NCBI RefSeq assembly: GCF_050389775.1 | Contig: NZ_CP177147.1 | Location: 85,363 to 149,362, forward strand | DNA from: Marinibacterium sp050389775 | GTDB taxonomy: Bacteria > Pseudomonadota > Alphaproteobacteria > Rhodobacterales > Rhodobacteraceae | Direction: 5' to 3' | DNA: 64,000 nt | Shown: one piece after another, positions 16,736-24,958 of the stretch | How the letters are laid out: each line of letters begins with the position of its first letter | How positions within the stretch are numbered: the first letter of the stretch is position 1 | Program-made: the position numbers and the translations under genes | The notes under the pieces: model-generated | Databases searched by the model: none | Seen by the model: the letters and a program-made list of their open reading frames with translations, nothing else | Told to the model about the DNA's origin: nothing

Positions 16736-18301
16736 ATGAACATGCAGACCACCCCCGTCATTGCCCGCCGCTCGCCCGGCCCGGATGGCGAACGCATCAT
16801 CACCCTGGCCGCGCTGGCCGTCGGCGGACAGGGCGGCGGCGTGCTGACCAACTGGATCACCGCCGTGGCCGAGGCCAACGGCTATCGCGCCCAGTCGACA
16901 TCGGTGGCCGGCGTGGCCCAGCGGACCGGCGCCACGATCTATTACATCGAGATGTGCCGCGACACCGGCCGGCCCCCGGTCTTTGCCCTGTCGCCGGCGC
17001 AGGGAGATGTCGACATCCTGATGGCCGCCGAGCTGATGGAAGGCGGCCGGGCGATCATGCGCGGCTTCGTGACGCCGGGCCGCACGACGATCATCGCTTC
17101 GACCCACCGCATCCCCGCCGTGGCCGAAAAGATCGTGCCGGGCGACGGGCGGGCCAACGGCGCCGATGTGATCGAAGCCATCGGTATCGCCGCCGACCAT
17201 GTCGTGGCCTTCGACATGGAAACCCTGGCCAAGAACGCCGGCTCGGTGATCTCGTCCTCGCTGCTGGGCGGGCTGGCCGGGTCGGGCGCCCTGCCCTTCC
17301 CCAAGGAAAGCTACGAAGAGGTCATCCGCGCCTCGGGCCGCGGGGTCGAAGCCTCGCTGCGGGCGTTCAACGCGGCCTATGATTGCGCGACCGGCGCGGC
17401 AGAGCCGCCGCAACCCAAGGCCGAGGTCAAGCCGGTGCCCGTGCTGAACGTGCCCGACCGGCTGAAATCCCGGTGGCAGGCCCTGCAGAGCCGGCTGGAC
17501 GCCCTGCCCGACGCGGCCCGCGAGATGGCCGGGCTGGGCCTGACCAAGGTTGTCGATTACCAGGACGTCGAGTACGGCGCGCAATATCTCGACATGGTCG
17601 AACGCGCCGCCGGGCTGGACCAGGCGCCCTGGGACATGACCATCGCCGCGGCCAAATATGCCGCCCGGGCGCTGTGTTACGACGATCTGCTGCGGGTGGC
17701 CGACATCAAGACCCGGGCCACCCGGTTCCAGCGCGTGCGCGACGAGGTGGCCGTGCGCGACGACCAGGTGCTGACCCTGACCGAGTATTTCCACCCCCGG
17801 TTCGAGGAATTCTCGACCACCCTGCCCCGCGCCCTGGGCCGGCAGGTGCGCAAGAGCGCCTGGATGGAACGGGTCTATGGGCGCCATTTCGACAAGGGCA
17901 GGCGCATCCGCACCGACAGCCTGGGCGGCTTCCTGGCCCTGTGGCTGGTGTCGTCACTGCGCCCGATCCGGCGCAGCCTGCTGCGCCACGACAGCGAGAT
18001 GACCCATGTGCGCGACTGGTTCGACACGGCCATGACCACGGCGGCCACCGACCGGGCGCTGGCAGCCGAGCTGCTGGCCAACTACCGGCTGATCAAGGGC
18101 TACTCCGACACCCATGCCCGCGGCCTGTCCAAGTTTGCCCGGGTGATGGCCGCCCGCGAGATGCTGGACGGCCGGGCCGATGCGGCCGACTGGATGCGCC
18201 GCATCCGGGCCGCCGCGCTGGACGACGAAAAGGGCGAGGCACTCGACGGCGCCCTGGCCACGGTTCGCAGCTTTGCCATGCCGCAGGCCCCGGCGGCCTG
18301 A
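16736..18301 (+). CDS. Indolepyruvate oxidoreductase-like, beta subunit with C-terminal extension
   Basis: 521 aa. The first 210 residues are the gamma/catalytic domain of 2-oxoacid:acceptor oxidoreductases (AVGGQGGGVLTNWI, AGVAQRTGATIYYIE). A further roughly 300 residues with PWDMTIAAAKYAARALCYDD and RGLSKFARVM form the extra domain seen in the aerobic-proteobacterial long form (DUF6537-type, from memory). That makes it much longer than archaeal IorB (about 200 aa). It follows the alpha subunit by 12 bp. Together they should form the enzyme. A high-GC region and palindromic sites follow at 18.37 kb. Confidence 0.85.
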   Translation: MNMQTTPVIARRSPGPDGERIITLAALAVGGQGGGVLTNWITAVAEANGYRAQSTSVAGVAQRTGATIYYIEMCRDTGRPPVFALSPAQGDVDILMAAELMEGGRAIMRGFVTPGRTTIIASTHRIPAVAEKIVPGDGRANGADVIEAIGIAADHVVAFDMETLAKNAGSVISSSLLGGLAGSGALPFPKESYEEVIRASGRGVEASLRAFNAAYDCATGAAEPPQPKAEVKPVPVLNVPDRLKSRWQALQSRLDALPDAAREMAGLGLTKVVDYQDVEYGAQYLDMVERAAGLDQAPWDMTIAAAKYAARALCYDDLLRVADIKTRATRFQRVRDEVAVRDDQVLTLTEYFHPRFEEFSTTLPRALGRQVRKSAWMERVYGRHFDKGRRIRTDSLGGFLALWLVSSLRPIRRSLLRHDSEMTHVRDWFDTAMTTAATDRALAAELLANYRLIKGYSDTHARGLSKFARVMAAREMLDGRADAADWMRRIRAAALDDEKGEALDGALATVRSFAMPQAPAA

Positions 18302-18366
18302 TCCGGCCCAACTGATCCCCGCACCCCGCCTTCGCCGCCCATCGCGGCGGAGGTTTGAAATATTCT

Positions 18367-18493
18367 GACCTGAAGTATTTTTTCGCACTTCAGGCCACCA
18401 AGGCTCATCATTTCAGCCAGTTATTCTTTGCCTACGACATTATTCTTGCCACATTCACAGATTTTTCTTGCGATATTTATTTTAAGCTTCAAG
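18367..18493. promoter_or_regulatory. Regulatory region upstream of GntR: palindrome sites E and F
   Basis: GACCTGAAGTA (18367-18377) is ten of eleven bases to the shared motif, and a mirrored half GCACTTCAGG (18385-18394) forms an 8-bp inverted repeat with it. CTTCAAG with TATACC flank (18487-18499) is a third, looser copy 30 bp before the GntR ATG at 18527. The stretch 18302-18526 is strikingly AT-rich for this window and has no gene. The arrangement suggests autoregulation. Confidence 0.55.
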
Positions 18494-18526
18494 GTATACC
18501 TCAACGTACACCACCGAGTCCGCATC

Positions 18527-19225
18527 ATGCTCGCTCCGTCCCGCAAATCCGCGCCGCTGGCCACCAGGGTCTATGCCCACCTGGTCGACGACATCATGCT
18601 GCGCCGCCGGCTGGCCGGTGAACGGCTGGTCGAGGCCGAGATCGCCCGCGAGATGGAAGTGTCGCGCACGCCGGTCCGCGAGGCCCTGGGGCGGTTGCAG
18701 AGCGACGGGCTGATCCGCGAGACACGCTCGGGCGGCTATACCGTCCTGGCCCCGTCGATCGGCGACATCCGCGAGATCTTCGAGATCCGCCGCGCGCTTG
18801 AACCGGTGGCCTTTCGGCAGGTGGTCGAACAGGCCGACGACGCCGGCGACAGCAGCTTCCGCGCGGCCTTCGACCGGTTCGACGGGGCCGACAGCACCGC
18901 CCGGGCGGTGGTGGCCAACACCGGCTTCCGCAATTTCTGGATGGGCCGCGTGCCCAATGGCCGGATGCGCGAGACCCTGTCGCGCTTTGCGATGCAGGTG
19001 CAGCTGGTGCGGGCCGCCACGCTGAACACCGCCGATGCCCGCGACCGGGCGCGCGAAGGCGCGCAGGACCTGCTTGATACCTACCTGGCCCGCGATCCCG
19101 GCCGGGCCGAGGCCACCATGCGCCGTTTTGTCGATACCGCCTACCAGTTCTTCGAACGCGCCGACGAGGCCGGGTTTCTCTATCCCGCCCGGCCCGCCGA
19201 GTTTCCCGAACCAACCACACGATAA
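18527..19225 (+). CDS. GntR/FCD-family transcriptional regulator
   Basis: 232 aa. GntR winged helix (ATRVYAHLVDDIMLRRRLAG, EMEVSRTPVREALGRL) with an FCD ligand-binding domain. Start at 18527 chosen because the longer frame runs into AT-rich, promoter-like DNA. It is 41 bp upstream of dctP and in the same direction, so it likely controls the TRAP operon. Shared palindromes upstream of it and of the ligase, monooxygenase, cupin and cyclase units make it the best candidate for the cluster-wide regulator. The effector is probably a carboxylate substrate or an intermediate. Confidence 0.88.
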   Translation: MLAPSRKSAPLATRVYAHLVDDIMLRRRLAGERLVEAEIAREMEVSRTPVREALGRLQSDGLIRETRSGGYTVLAPSIGDIREIFEIRRALEPVAFRQVVEQADDAGDSSFRAAFDRFDGADSTARAVVANTGFRNFWMGRVPNGRMRETLSRFAMQVQLVRAATLNTADARDRAREGAQDLLDTYLARDPGRAEATMRRFVDTAYQFFERADEAGFLYPARPAEFPEPTTR

Positions 19226-19266
19226 GGCCGGACAACGGCCATCCCTGCTTCATCAGAGAGGACGAC

Positions 19267-20262
19267 ATGCTTCACCAGACCTTCATCCGCTCCGCCCTGG
19301 CCGCCCTGGCCATCGGCGCCGGCACCGTTTCGGCCCAGGCCACCGAGATCGTTCGCGCGATCACCTTCACCCCGGCCCAGGTGTCCTTTGCCCAGAATTT
19401 CCAGAAATACGTCGATCTGGTGAATGAACGCGGCGCCGGTGTCGTGCAGATCCAGACCATCGGCGGGCCGGAAACCATTCCCCAGGCACGCATGGGCGAA
19501 GCCCAGCAGAACGGCATCGCCGACATGTTCCTGCTGCCTGCCGGGCTCTACCTGAACATCGTGCCCGAGGGCGAGGCCTTTGCCGGGTCGAACCGCAACC
19601 CGATGGACGTGCGCGCCGACGGCGGCATCGAGATGATCAACGAGATCTTCCACGAGAAGGGCAATGCCCATGTGCTGGCCCATGTCGACGGCGGCGCGGG
19701 CTTTCACCTCTGGCTGACCGAAAAGCCCGAGATCACCGACAGCGGCGAGGTCGACCTGACCGGCATCCGCCTGCGCTCGTCGCCGCTCTACCGGGCCTTC
19801 CTCGAAGAGCTGAACGCCACCATCGTCGTGCAGCCCGCGGCCGAGGTCTATACCTCGCTGGAACGCGGCGTGGTCGACGGGGCGGGCTATCCGGTCACCG
19901 GCCTGCGCGACTATGGCTGGAACAAGTTCCTGAAATACCGGCTGGACCCGTCCTTCTTCCAGACCGACGTGCTGATCAGCATGAACCTGGATGCCTGGAA
20001 CGACCTGTCCGACGAGGCCCGCGAGATCCTGCAGCAGGCGGCCATCGAGCACGAGCAATCGTCCTACGAGGCCAACCTGGCGCTGAACGAATCCGAAAAG
20101 GCCGCCATGGCCGCCGAGGGCATCGAGACGATCGAGCTGACCGGCGCCCAGGCCGAGACCTTCCTGACCACGGCCTATGACATCGCCTGGGCCCGGCTCA
20201 AGGAACGCGACGCCACCCATCACGACGCCCTCAAGGACGTCTTCTTCGAGCCGATCGAGTAA
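19267..20262 (+). CDS. dctP: TRAP transporter substrate-binding protein DctP
   Basis: 331 aa with an N-terminal signal peptide (hydrophobic LAALAIGAG then AQA cleavage near residue 26). The mature part is a DctP-family periplasmic binding protein; the LRSSPLYRAFLEELNA segment holds the conserved Arg that pairs with the substrate carboxylate. It precedes DctQ and DctM on the same strand, so it is the receptor of a Na+-driven carboxylate importer. The regulator just upstream and the aromatic cluster suggest an aromatic or keto-acid substrate. A GC hairpin follows the gene at 20277. Confidence 0.9.
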   Translation: MLHQTFIRSALAALAIGAGTVSAQATEIVRAITFTPAQVSFAQNFQKYVDLVNERGAGVVQIQTIGGPETIPQARMGEAQQNGIADMFLLPAGLYLNIVPEGEAFAGSNRNPMDVRADGGIEMINEIFHEKGNAHVLAHVDGGAGFHLWLTEKPEITDSGEVDLTGIRLRSSPLYRAFLEELNATIVVQPAAEVYTSLERGVVDGAGYPVTGLRDYGWNKFLKYRLDPSFFQTDVLISMNLDAWNDLSDEAREILQQAAIEHEQSSYEANLALNESEKAAMAAEGIETIELTGAQAETFLTTAYDIAWARLKERDATHHDALKDVFFEPIE

Positions 20263-20276
20263 GACCGATCGCGTGA

Positions 20277-20301
20277 GGCCGGTCGCGCAAGACGACCGGC
20301 C
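20277..20301. terminator. Hairpin between dctP and dctQ
   Basis: A perfect 9-bp inverted repeat GGCCGGTCG / CGACCGGCC with a 7-nt loop lies 15 bp after dctP. A second stem built on GCCGCGCG lies at about 20310-20335. Without a clear T-run, these probably reduce read-through or protect the dctP mRNA so the binding protein is made in excess. Confidence 0.5.
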
Positions 20302-20385
20302 GATCCGGAGCCGCGCGGGGCCTGACCGCGCGCGGCCCCCTCCCCTTCTGCCCTGCCCCTCTCACCGTTTCCCACGAGGATCGCC

Positions 20386-20898
20386 ATGACCTCTGCCGTC
20401 CGGCTGCTGGATGCCCTGTCCCGCCTGCTGTTCCTGCTGGCCTGCCTGCTGGTGGCCGCCATCGTCTGCGTCGTCACCTATGATGTCGTTTCGCGCAACC
20501 TCGGCCTGACGACCATCGTCTGGGCGGTGAACAGCGTCGAATATGCCATGCTGCACATCACCTTCCTGTGCTTCCCCTGGCTGGTGCGCACGCGCGGCCA
20601 TGTCTGTGTCGAAATCGCCCTGACCATGATGCCCGCCGGCCTGCGCCGGGCCTGGGAAGCCATGCTGATGGTCCTGGCCGCGGCGATCTGTTTCTACATG
20701 GCCTGGCGGTCGGGGCTCAGCCTGGCCGACACCCTGGCCAGCGGCGCCTACGAGGTGCGCTCCTTCGACATGCCGATGTGGCTGCTCTACTCGACCATGC
20801 CCGTGGGCTTCCTGGTCGGCGGGCTGCAGTTCCTGGCCTTCTTCGCCCGTGGCGAAAGTTTCTACGGCGCCGCGCCCGACGCGCATGCCGGTCTCTGA
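20386..20898 (+). CDS. dctQ: TRAP transporter small membrane subunit DctQ
   Basis: 170 aa with about four membrane helices (LLFLLACLLVAAIVCVV first) and the DctQ-type motif TRGHVCVEI after the second. ACGAGGATCGCC lies ahead of the ATG. The partner DctM starts 16 bp downstream. Together they form the membrane core of the importer fed by DctP. Confidence 0.9.
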   Translation: MTSAVRLLDALSRLLFLLACLLVAAIVCVVTYDVVSRNLGLTTIVWAVNSVEYAMLHITFLCFPWLVRTRGHVCVEIALTMMPAGLRRAWEAMLMVLAAAICFYMAWRSGLSLADTLASGAYEVRSFDMPMWLLYSTMPVGFLVGGLQFLAFFARGESFYGAAPDAHAGL

Positions 20899-20913
20899 CA
20901 GCGAGGTTTCACC

Positions 20914-22227
20914 ATGATGGACTGGACCCTATCCATTGCCATTCTCGTCGGCGGCCTGCTGCTGTCGATGGGCATCGGCCTGCCGGTTGCCCTGGGCTTC
21001 TTCGTGATCAACGTCATCGGCGTCTACCTGTTCATGGGTGGCAGCCGGGGCGTCGACCAGATGATCGCCAATGCCACCGTGGCCGTGTCGACCTATTCGC
21101 TGGCCCCGGTGCCCCTGTTCCTGGTCATGGGCTCGCTGTTCTTCCATTCCGGCCTGGCCCGGAGGGTGCTGGACGCCATCGACGTGCTGATCGGCCGCCT
21201 GCCGGCCCGGCTGTCCTATCTGACGGTCACCTCGGGCACGGTCTTTGCCGCCCTGTCGGGCTCGTCGCTGGCCAATACCGGCATGCTGGGCTCGCTGATG
21301 GTGCCCGAGATGATGAAACGCGGCTACAAGCGGCACATGGCCATCGGTCCGATCCTGGGCTCGGGCGGGCTGGCCGTGATCATCCCGCCCTCGACCCTGG
21401 CCGTGCTGTTCGGCTCGCTGGCCCGCATCGACATCGGCGCCCTTCTGGTCGCCGGGCTGGTGCCCGGCGTGCTGCTGGCCGTGCTCTACGGACTGCTGAT
21501 CTATGGCCAGGCCAAGCTCGATCCCGAGGCCGCGCCCGATTACGATTACGTCCCCGTCCCCCTGGGCGAGCGGATGTGGATCTTTGCCCGCGACGTCATG
21601 CCCATGGTCGTCATCATCCTGGCCGTTGTCGGGTCGATCCTGACCGGCGTGGCCACGCCGACCGAAAGCGGCGCCCTGGGCATCGTGGCCGTGGCCCTGC
21701 TGGCCCTGGGGTTCCGCGCGCTGGACATGAAGGCCGTGACCGAAGCCGTGGCCGATGCCGCCCGGGTGACCGGCATGACCTTCCTTCTGATCACCGCCTC
21801 GTCGACCTTTGCCCAGCTGCTGGCCTTTTCCGGCGCGTCTTCGGGGCTGGTCGGCTGGGCCACCTCGCTGCAGATGGGCCCGACCGAAACACTGTTCGTC
21901 ATGGCCCTGATCCTGCTCGTGCTGGGCATGTTCATGGACCAGGTGTCGATGATGCTGATCACCCTGCCGATCTTCGTGCCCCTGGCCATGAGCCTGCAGT
22001 TCGACATGGTCTGGTGGGGGCTGATCATGCTGCTCATGCTCGAGGTCAGCTTTACCACCCCGCCCTTCGGCCTGCTGCTGTTCATCATGCAGGGCGTCTG
22101 CCCGCCGGGCACCACCCTGCCCCAGGTCGCCCGCGCGGCGCTGCCCTATATCGCCTGTGTCTTCGTGCTGATCCTGCTTGTCGTGCTGATGCCCGGCCTG
22201 GCGACCTGGCTGCCCTCGCTGCTGTGA
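20914..22227 (+). CDS. dctM: TRAP transporter large membrane subunit DctM
   Basis: 437 aa, hydrophobic, about 11-12 membrane segments. The family motifs are present: ATVAVSTYSLAPVPLFLVMG, LTVTSGTVFAALSGSS, and PEMMKRGYKRHMAIGPILG, with the second repeat in GVATPTESGALG. It is the translocating subunit of the Na+-coupled TRAP system. A V4R-domain gene follows 37 bp on, so the operon probably continues. Confidence 0.92.
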   Translation: MMDWTLSIAILVGGLLLSMGIGLPVALGFFVINVIGVYLFMGGSRGVDQMIANATVAVSTYSLAPVPLFLVMGSLFFHSGLARRVLDAIDVLIGRLPARLSYLTVTSGTVFAALSGSSLANTGMLGSLMVPEMMKRGYKRHMAIGPILGSGGLAVIIPPSTLAVLFGSLARIDIGALLVAGLVPGVLLAVLYGLLIYGQAKLDPEAAPDYDYVPVPLGERMWIFARDVMPMVVIILAVVGSILTGVATPTESGALGIVAVALLALGFRALDMKAVTEAVADAARVTGMTFLLITASSTFAQLLAFSGASSGLVGWATSLQMGPTETLFVMALILLVLGMFMDQVSMMLITLPIFVPLAMSLQFDMVWWGLIMLLMLEVSFTTPPFGLLLFIMQGVCPPGTTLPQVARAALPYIACVFVLILLVVLMPGLATWLPSLL

Positions 22228-22264
22228 CCCCTTCCCGCCCCTTCCAGACCCCCAGGAGAGCCAC

Positions 22265-22759
22265 ATGAGCTTCCGCGACAGGCTGACCTATTCGCCCGAC
22301 ACCGGCGCCTTCCACGATGGCGAGGCCCGCTACATGATGATCAAGCCCGAGGCCTTCATGGGCATCCTGCCCCGCCTGCCCGCCGAGATCCGTCCGCAGG
22401 TCCTGCAGGCCATGGCCGACACGGTCTTCGACAACGGCGGCAAGTCGGCCCGCACCTACCGCGCCGCCGGGGCCGAGGCCGGCGACGCCCTGCTGGGCGT
22501 CATCGCCGAAACCGCGCCGCAGCTGGGCTGGGGGAGCTGGACCTTTGCCCGCCACGACGACCATATCGAGTTGACCGTGGCCAATTCGCCCTTTGCCGCC
22601 GGCCACGGCCCGTCGGACACGCCGGTCTGCTTCCCGATCCTGGGCATGCTGCGCGCGGTGTCGGGCATGGTCTTCGGCTGCGAAACCGACGTGGCCGAGA
22701 CCGAATGCGCGGCCTGCGGCGCGGCGCTTTGCCGGTTCACCGCCCGGCCGCGCGGCTGA
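22265..22759 (+). CDS. V4R-domain (4-vinyl reductase/XylR-N-like) protein
   Basis: 164 aa. The C-terminal pattern ETECAACGAALCRF places conserved Cys residues as in V4R domains, which bind small hydrophobic ligands, often aromatic, and sometimes zinc. It is a stand-alone domain with no DNA-binding region, so it is a ligand-binding accessory or an enzyme subunit rather than a full XylR-type regulator. It sits between the TRAP genes and an FAD-linked oxidase. CCAGGAGAGCC precedes its ATG. Confidence 0.75.
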   Translation: MSFRDRLTYSPDTGAFHDGEARYMMIKPEAFMGILPRLPAEIRPQVLQAMADTVFDNGGKSARTYRAAGAEAGDALLGVIAETAPQLGWGSWTFARHDDHIELTVANSPFAAGHGPSDTPVCFPILGMLRAVSGMVFGCETDVAETECAACGAALCRFTARPRG

Positions 22760-22769
22760 GGGCCCGGCC

Positions 22770-24188
22770 ATGACCGCACCCGCCGACCTGATCACCCGCC
22801 TGGCCGACCGGTTCGGAGACCGGATCATCACCACCGGCGCGGCCATCCCCGAGCGGTATCACCACGATTGGGCCGGCCTGCCCCCGGCCCAGCCGCTGGC
22901 CCTGGCCCGGCCCGAAACCACGGCCGAGGTCTCTGCCCTGCTGGCCTTCTGCCACGATGCGCGCCTGCCCGTCGTGCCCCAGGGCGGGCTGACAGGCATT
23001 TCCGGCGCCGCCCATCCCGACGCCGGCTGCCTGGTGCTCAGCCTGGAGCGCATGGCCGCCATCGAAGCGCTGGACACCGAGGCCGGCACCCTGACCGCCG
23101 GCGCCGGGCTGGTGCTGGAAACCGCCCAGCGGGCGGCGGCCGATGCCGGGCTGATGCTGGGCATCGACATCGGGGCGCGCGGCTCGTGTCAGCTGGGCGG
23201 GGTGCTGGCCACCAATGCCGGGGGCAACAATGTCATCCGTTACGGCATGGCCCGCGATCACGTTCTGGGGCTTGAGGTCGTGCTGGCCGATGGCACGGTG
23301 ATCGACGGCATGAACGCCATGCTCAAGAACAATGCCGGGCTCGACCTGAAACAGCTGTTCATCGGCTCCGAGGGCCTGCTGGGCGTGATCACCCGCTGTG
23401 TCCTGCGCCTGCATCCGGCGCCGTCCGAACGGGCCACGGCCTTCCTGGGCTGTGCCGGCGGCGACGCGGCGGTGGCCCTGCTGGGCGCCGCACGCCAGGC
23501 GCTTGGCCCGATGCTGTCGAGCTTCGAGGTCATGTGGCCCAGCTTCTTTCACACCATGGCCGAGGGCACCGGGCTGGGCGTGCCGCTGGATGGCCGCCAC
23601 GGGGCCTATGTCATCGTCGAGGCCACGGGCTTTGGTCCCGGCGCGGCGCAAGGCGCGCTGGAAACGCTGTTCGAACGGGCCTTCGAGGACGGGTTGGTCG
23701 AAGACGGCATCCTGGCCGGATCGCTGCGCGAGGAACGCGCGCTGTGGGCCGTGCGCGAAAGCCCGGCGGAATATGCCACCGTCCTGGGCCCGATCATCCC
23801 CTTCGACATCGGCCTGCCGATCGCCCGCATGGCCGAGGCCGTGACCGTCCTGGAGGCCGGCATCGCCGCGCGCTGGCCAACCGCCCGGGCGCTCAGCTAT
23901 GGCCATATCGGCGATTCCAACCTGCACCTGGTGGTCAACGTGCCCGAGGCCGGGGCCAACCAACCCGAGGATGCCGTCAAGGCCTTTGTCTACGGCGTCA
24001 CCCGGGACTTCGGCGGCACCGTGTCGGCCGAACACGGCATCGGCCTGATCAAGCGCGATTACCTGGGCTACAGCCGCAGCCCGGCCGAAATCGCCCTGAT
24101 GCGCCGGATCAAGGCCGCGCTGGACCCCCATGCCATCCTGAACCCGGGCAAGAGCTTTGCCCCCGACCCCGAGGAGCGCCAGCCATGA
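22770..24188 (+). CDS. FAD-linked oxidase/dehydrogenase (GlcD/D2HGDH type)
   Basis: 472 aa. The start was placed at 22770 because it follows the V4R stop by 10 bp; the frame upstream is not coding. The PCMH-type FAD-binding half carries QGGLTGISGAA and GVLATNAGGNNVIRYGMARD. The C-terminal half carries the metal site GHIGDSNLH and SAEHGIG. This family oxidises D-2-hydroxy acids (glycolate, D-lactate, D-2-hydroxyglutarate) to 2-oxo acids. Its stop overlaps the HpcH ATG, so the 2-oxo product may feed that aldolase, or the reverse. Confidence 0.9.
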   Translation: MTAPADLITRLADRFGDRIITTGAAIPERYHHDWAGLPPAQPLALARPETTAEVSALLAFCHDARLPVVPQGGLTGISGAAHPDAGCLVLSLERMAAIEALDTEAGTLTAGAGLVLETAQRAAADAGLMLGIDIGARGSCQLGGVLATNAGGNNVIRYGMARDHVLGLEVVLADGTVIDGMNAMLKNNAGLDLKQLFIGSEGLLGVITRCVLRLHPAPSERATAFLGCAGGDAAVALLGAARQALGPMLSSFEVMWPSFFHTMAEGTGLGVPLDGRHGAYVIVEATGFGPGAAQGALETLFERAFEDGLVEDGILAGSLREERALWAVRESPAEYATVLGPIIPFDIGLPIARMAEAVTVLEAGIAARWPTARALSYGHIGDSNLHLVVNVPEAGANQPEDAVKAFVYGVTRDFGGTVSAEHGIGLIKRDYLGYSRSPAEIALMRRIKAALDPHAILNPGKSFAPDPEERQP

Positions 24189-24937
24189 CCGCCACCCCGT
24201 CCCTGCGCGCGCGCATCCTCGACCGCAGGCCCCTGCGCGGGCCGTTCATCGCCATCCCCTCGCCCGTGGCCGTCGAGCTGACCTGCGGCGGGGAAGGCGC
24301 GGACTTCCTGTGCATCGACACCGAGCACAGCCCGATTTCCGACGCCCTGCTGACCGACATGCTGCGCGCGGCCGAACTGTGCCGAACCCCGGCCATGGTG
24401 CGCACGCGCAGCGGCCAGCCCCGCGACATCGCCGCGGCGCTGGATGCCGGGGCCGCGGGCATCCTGGTGCCCCATGTCTCGACACCCGAGGCCGCGGCCC
24501 GGGCGGTGGCCGCAGCCCGGTTCCCGCCCGAGGGCAGCCGGGGCTGCGGGCCGGGCCGGGCAGCGGGCTACCTGCGTGACATTGCCGGCCATCTCGACCG
24601 GGCCCGGCGCGACACCGTCGTGGCGATCCAGCTGGAAACCGCCGAGGCCGTGGACAACGCCGCCGCCATCCTGGCCGTGCCGGGCATCGACCTGGCCTTC
24701 ATCGGGCCGGGCGACCTGGGCGTCGACCTGGCCGCGCGCCGGGGCGACGGGGCCGACCTTGACGCGGCCATTGCCGGCCTGCTCGATGCGGCCGCGGCCG
24801 CCGGCGTGCCGGCCGGGATCTTTACCGCCGACCGTGCGGCCAGCGCCCGCTGGATGGAGAAACTGGCCTTTGTCATCGAAGGGTCGGATGCGCTCTGGCT
24901 GACCCGGGCCGCCGATGCGGCGCTTGCCCCGCTCTGA
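24185..24937 (+). CDS. HpcH/HpaI-family aldolase
   Basis: 250 aa (beta/alpha) barrel enzyme. Metal and substrate motifs are visible: DTEHSP near residue 45, the Arg/Gly-rich RGCGPGRAAGY, QLETAEAVDN with the metal Glu, and GPGDLGVD. It starts within the stop of the FAD-linked oxidase (ATGA). Members cleave 4-hydroxy-2-oxo acids into pyruvate (or oxaloacetate) and an aldehyde, in aromatic or sugar-acid breakdown. It closes the GntR-TRAP-V4R-oxidase operon. Only 21 bp separate it from the convergent LysR gene. Confidence 0.9.
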   Translation: MTATPSLRARILDRRPLRGPFIAIPSPVAVELTCGGEGADFLCIDTEHSPISDALLTDMLRAAELCRTPAMVRTRSGQPRDIAAALDAGAAGILVPHVSTPEAAARAVAAARFPPEGSRGCGPGRAAGYLRDIAGHLDRARRDTVVAIQLETAEAVDNAAAILAVPGIDLAFIGPGDLGVDLAARRGDGADLDAAIAGLLDAAAAAGVPAGIFTADRAASARWMEKLAFVIEGSDALWLTRAADAALAPL

Positions 24938-24958
24938 CCGCAACAGGCCGGGGCGCGC

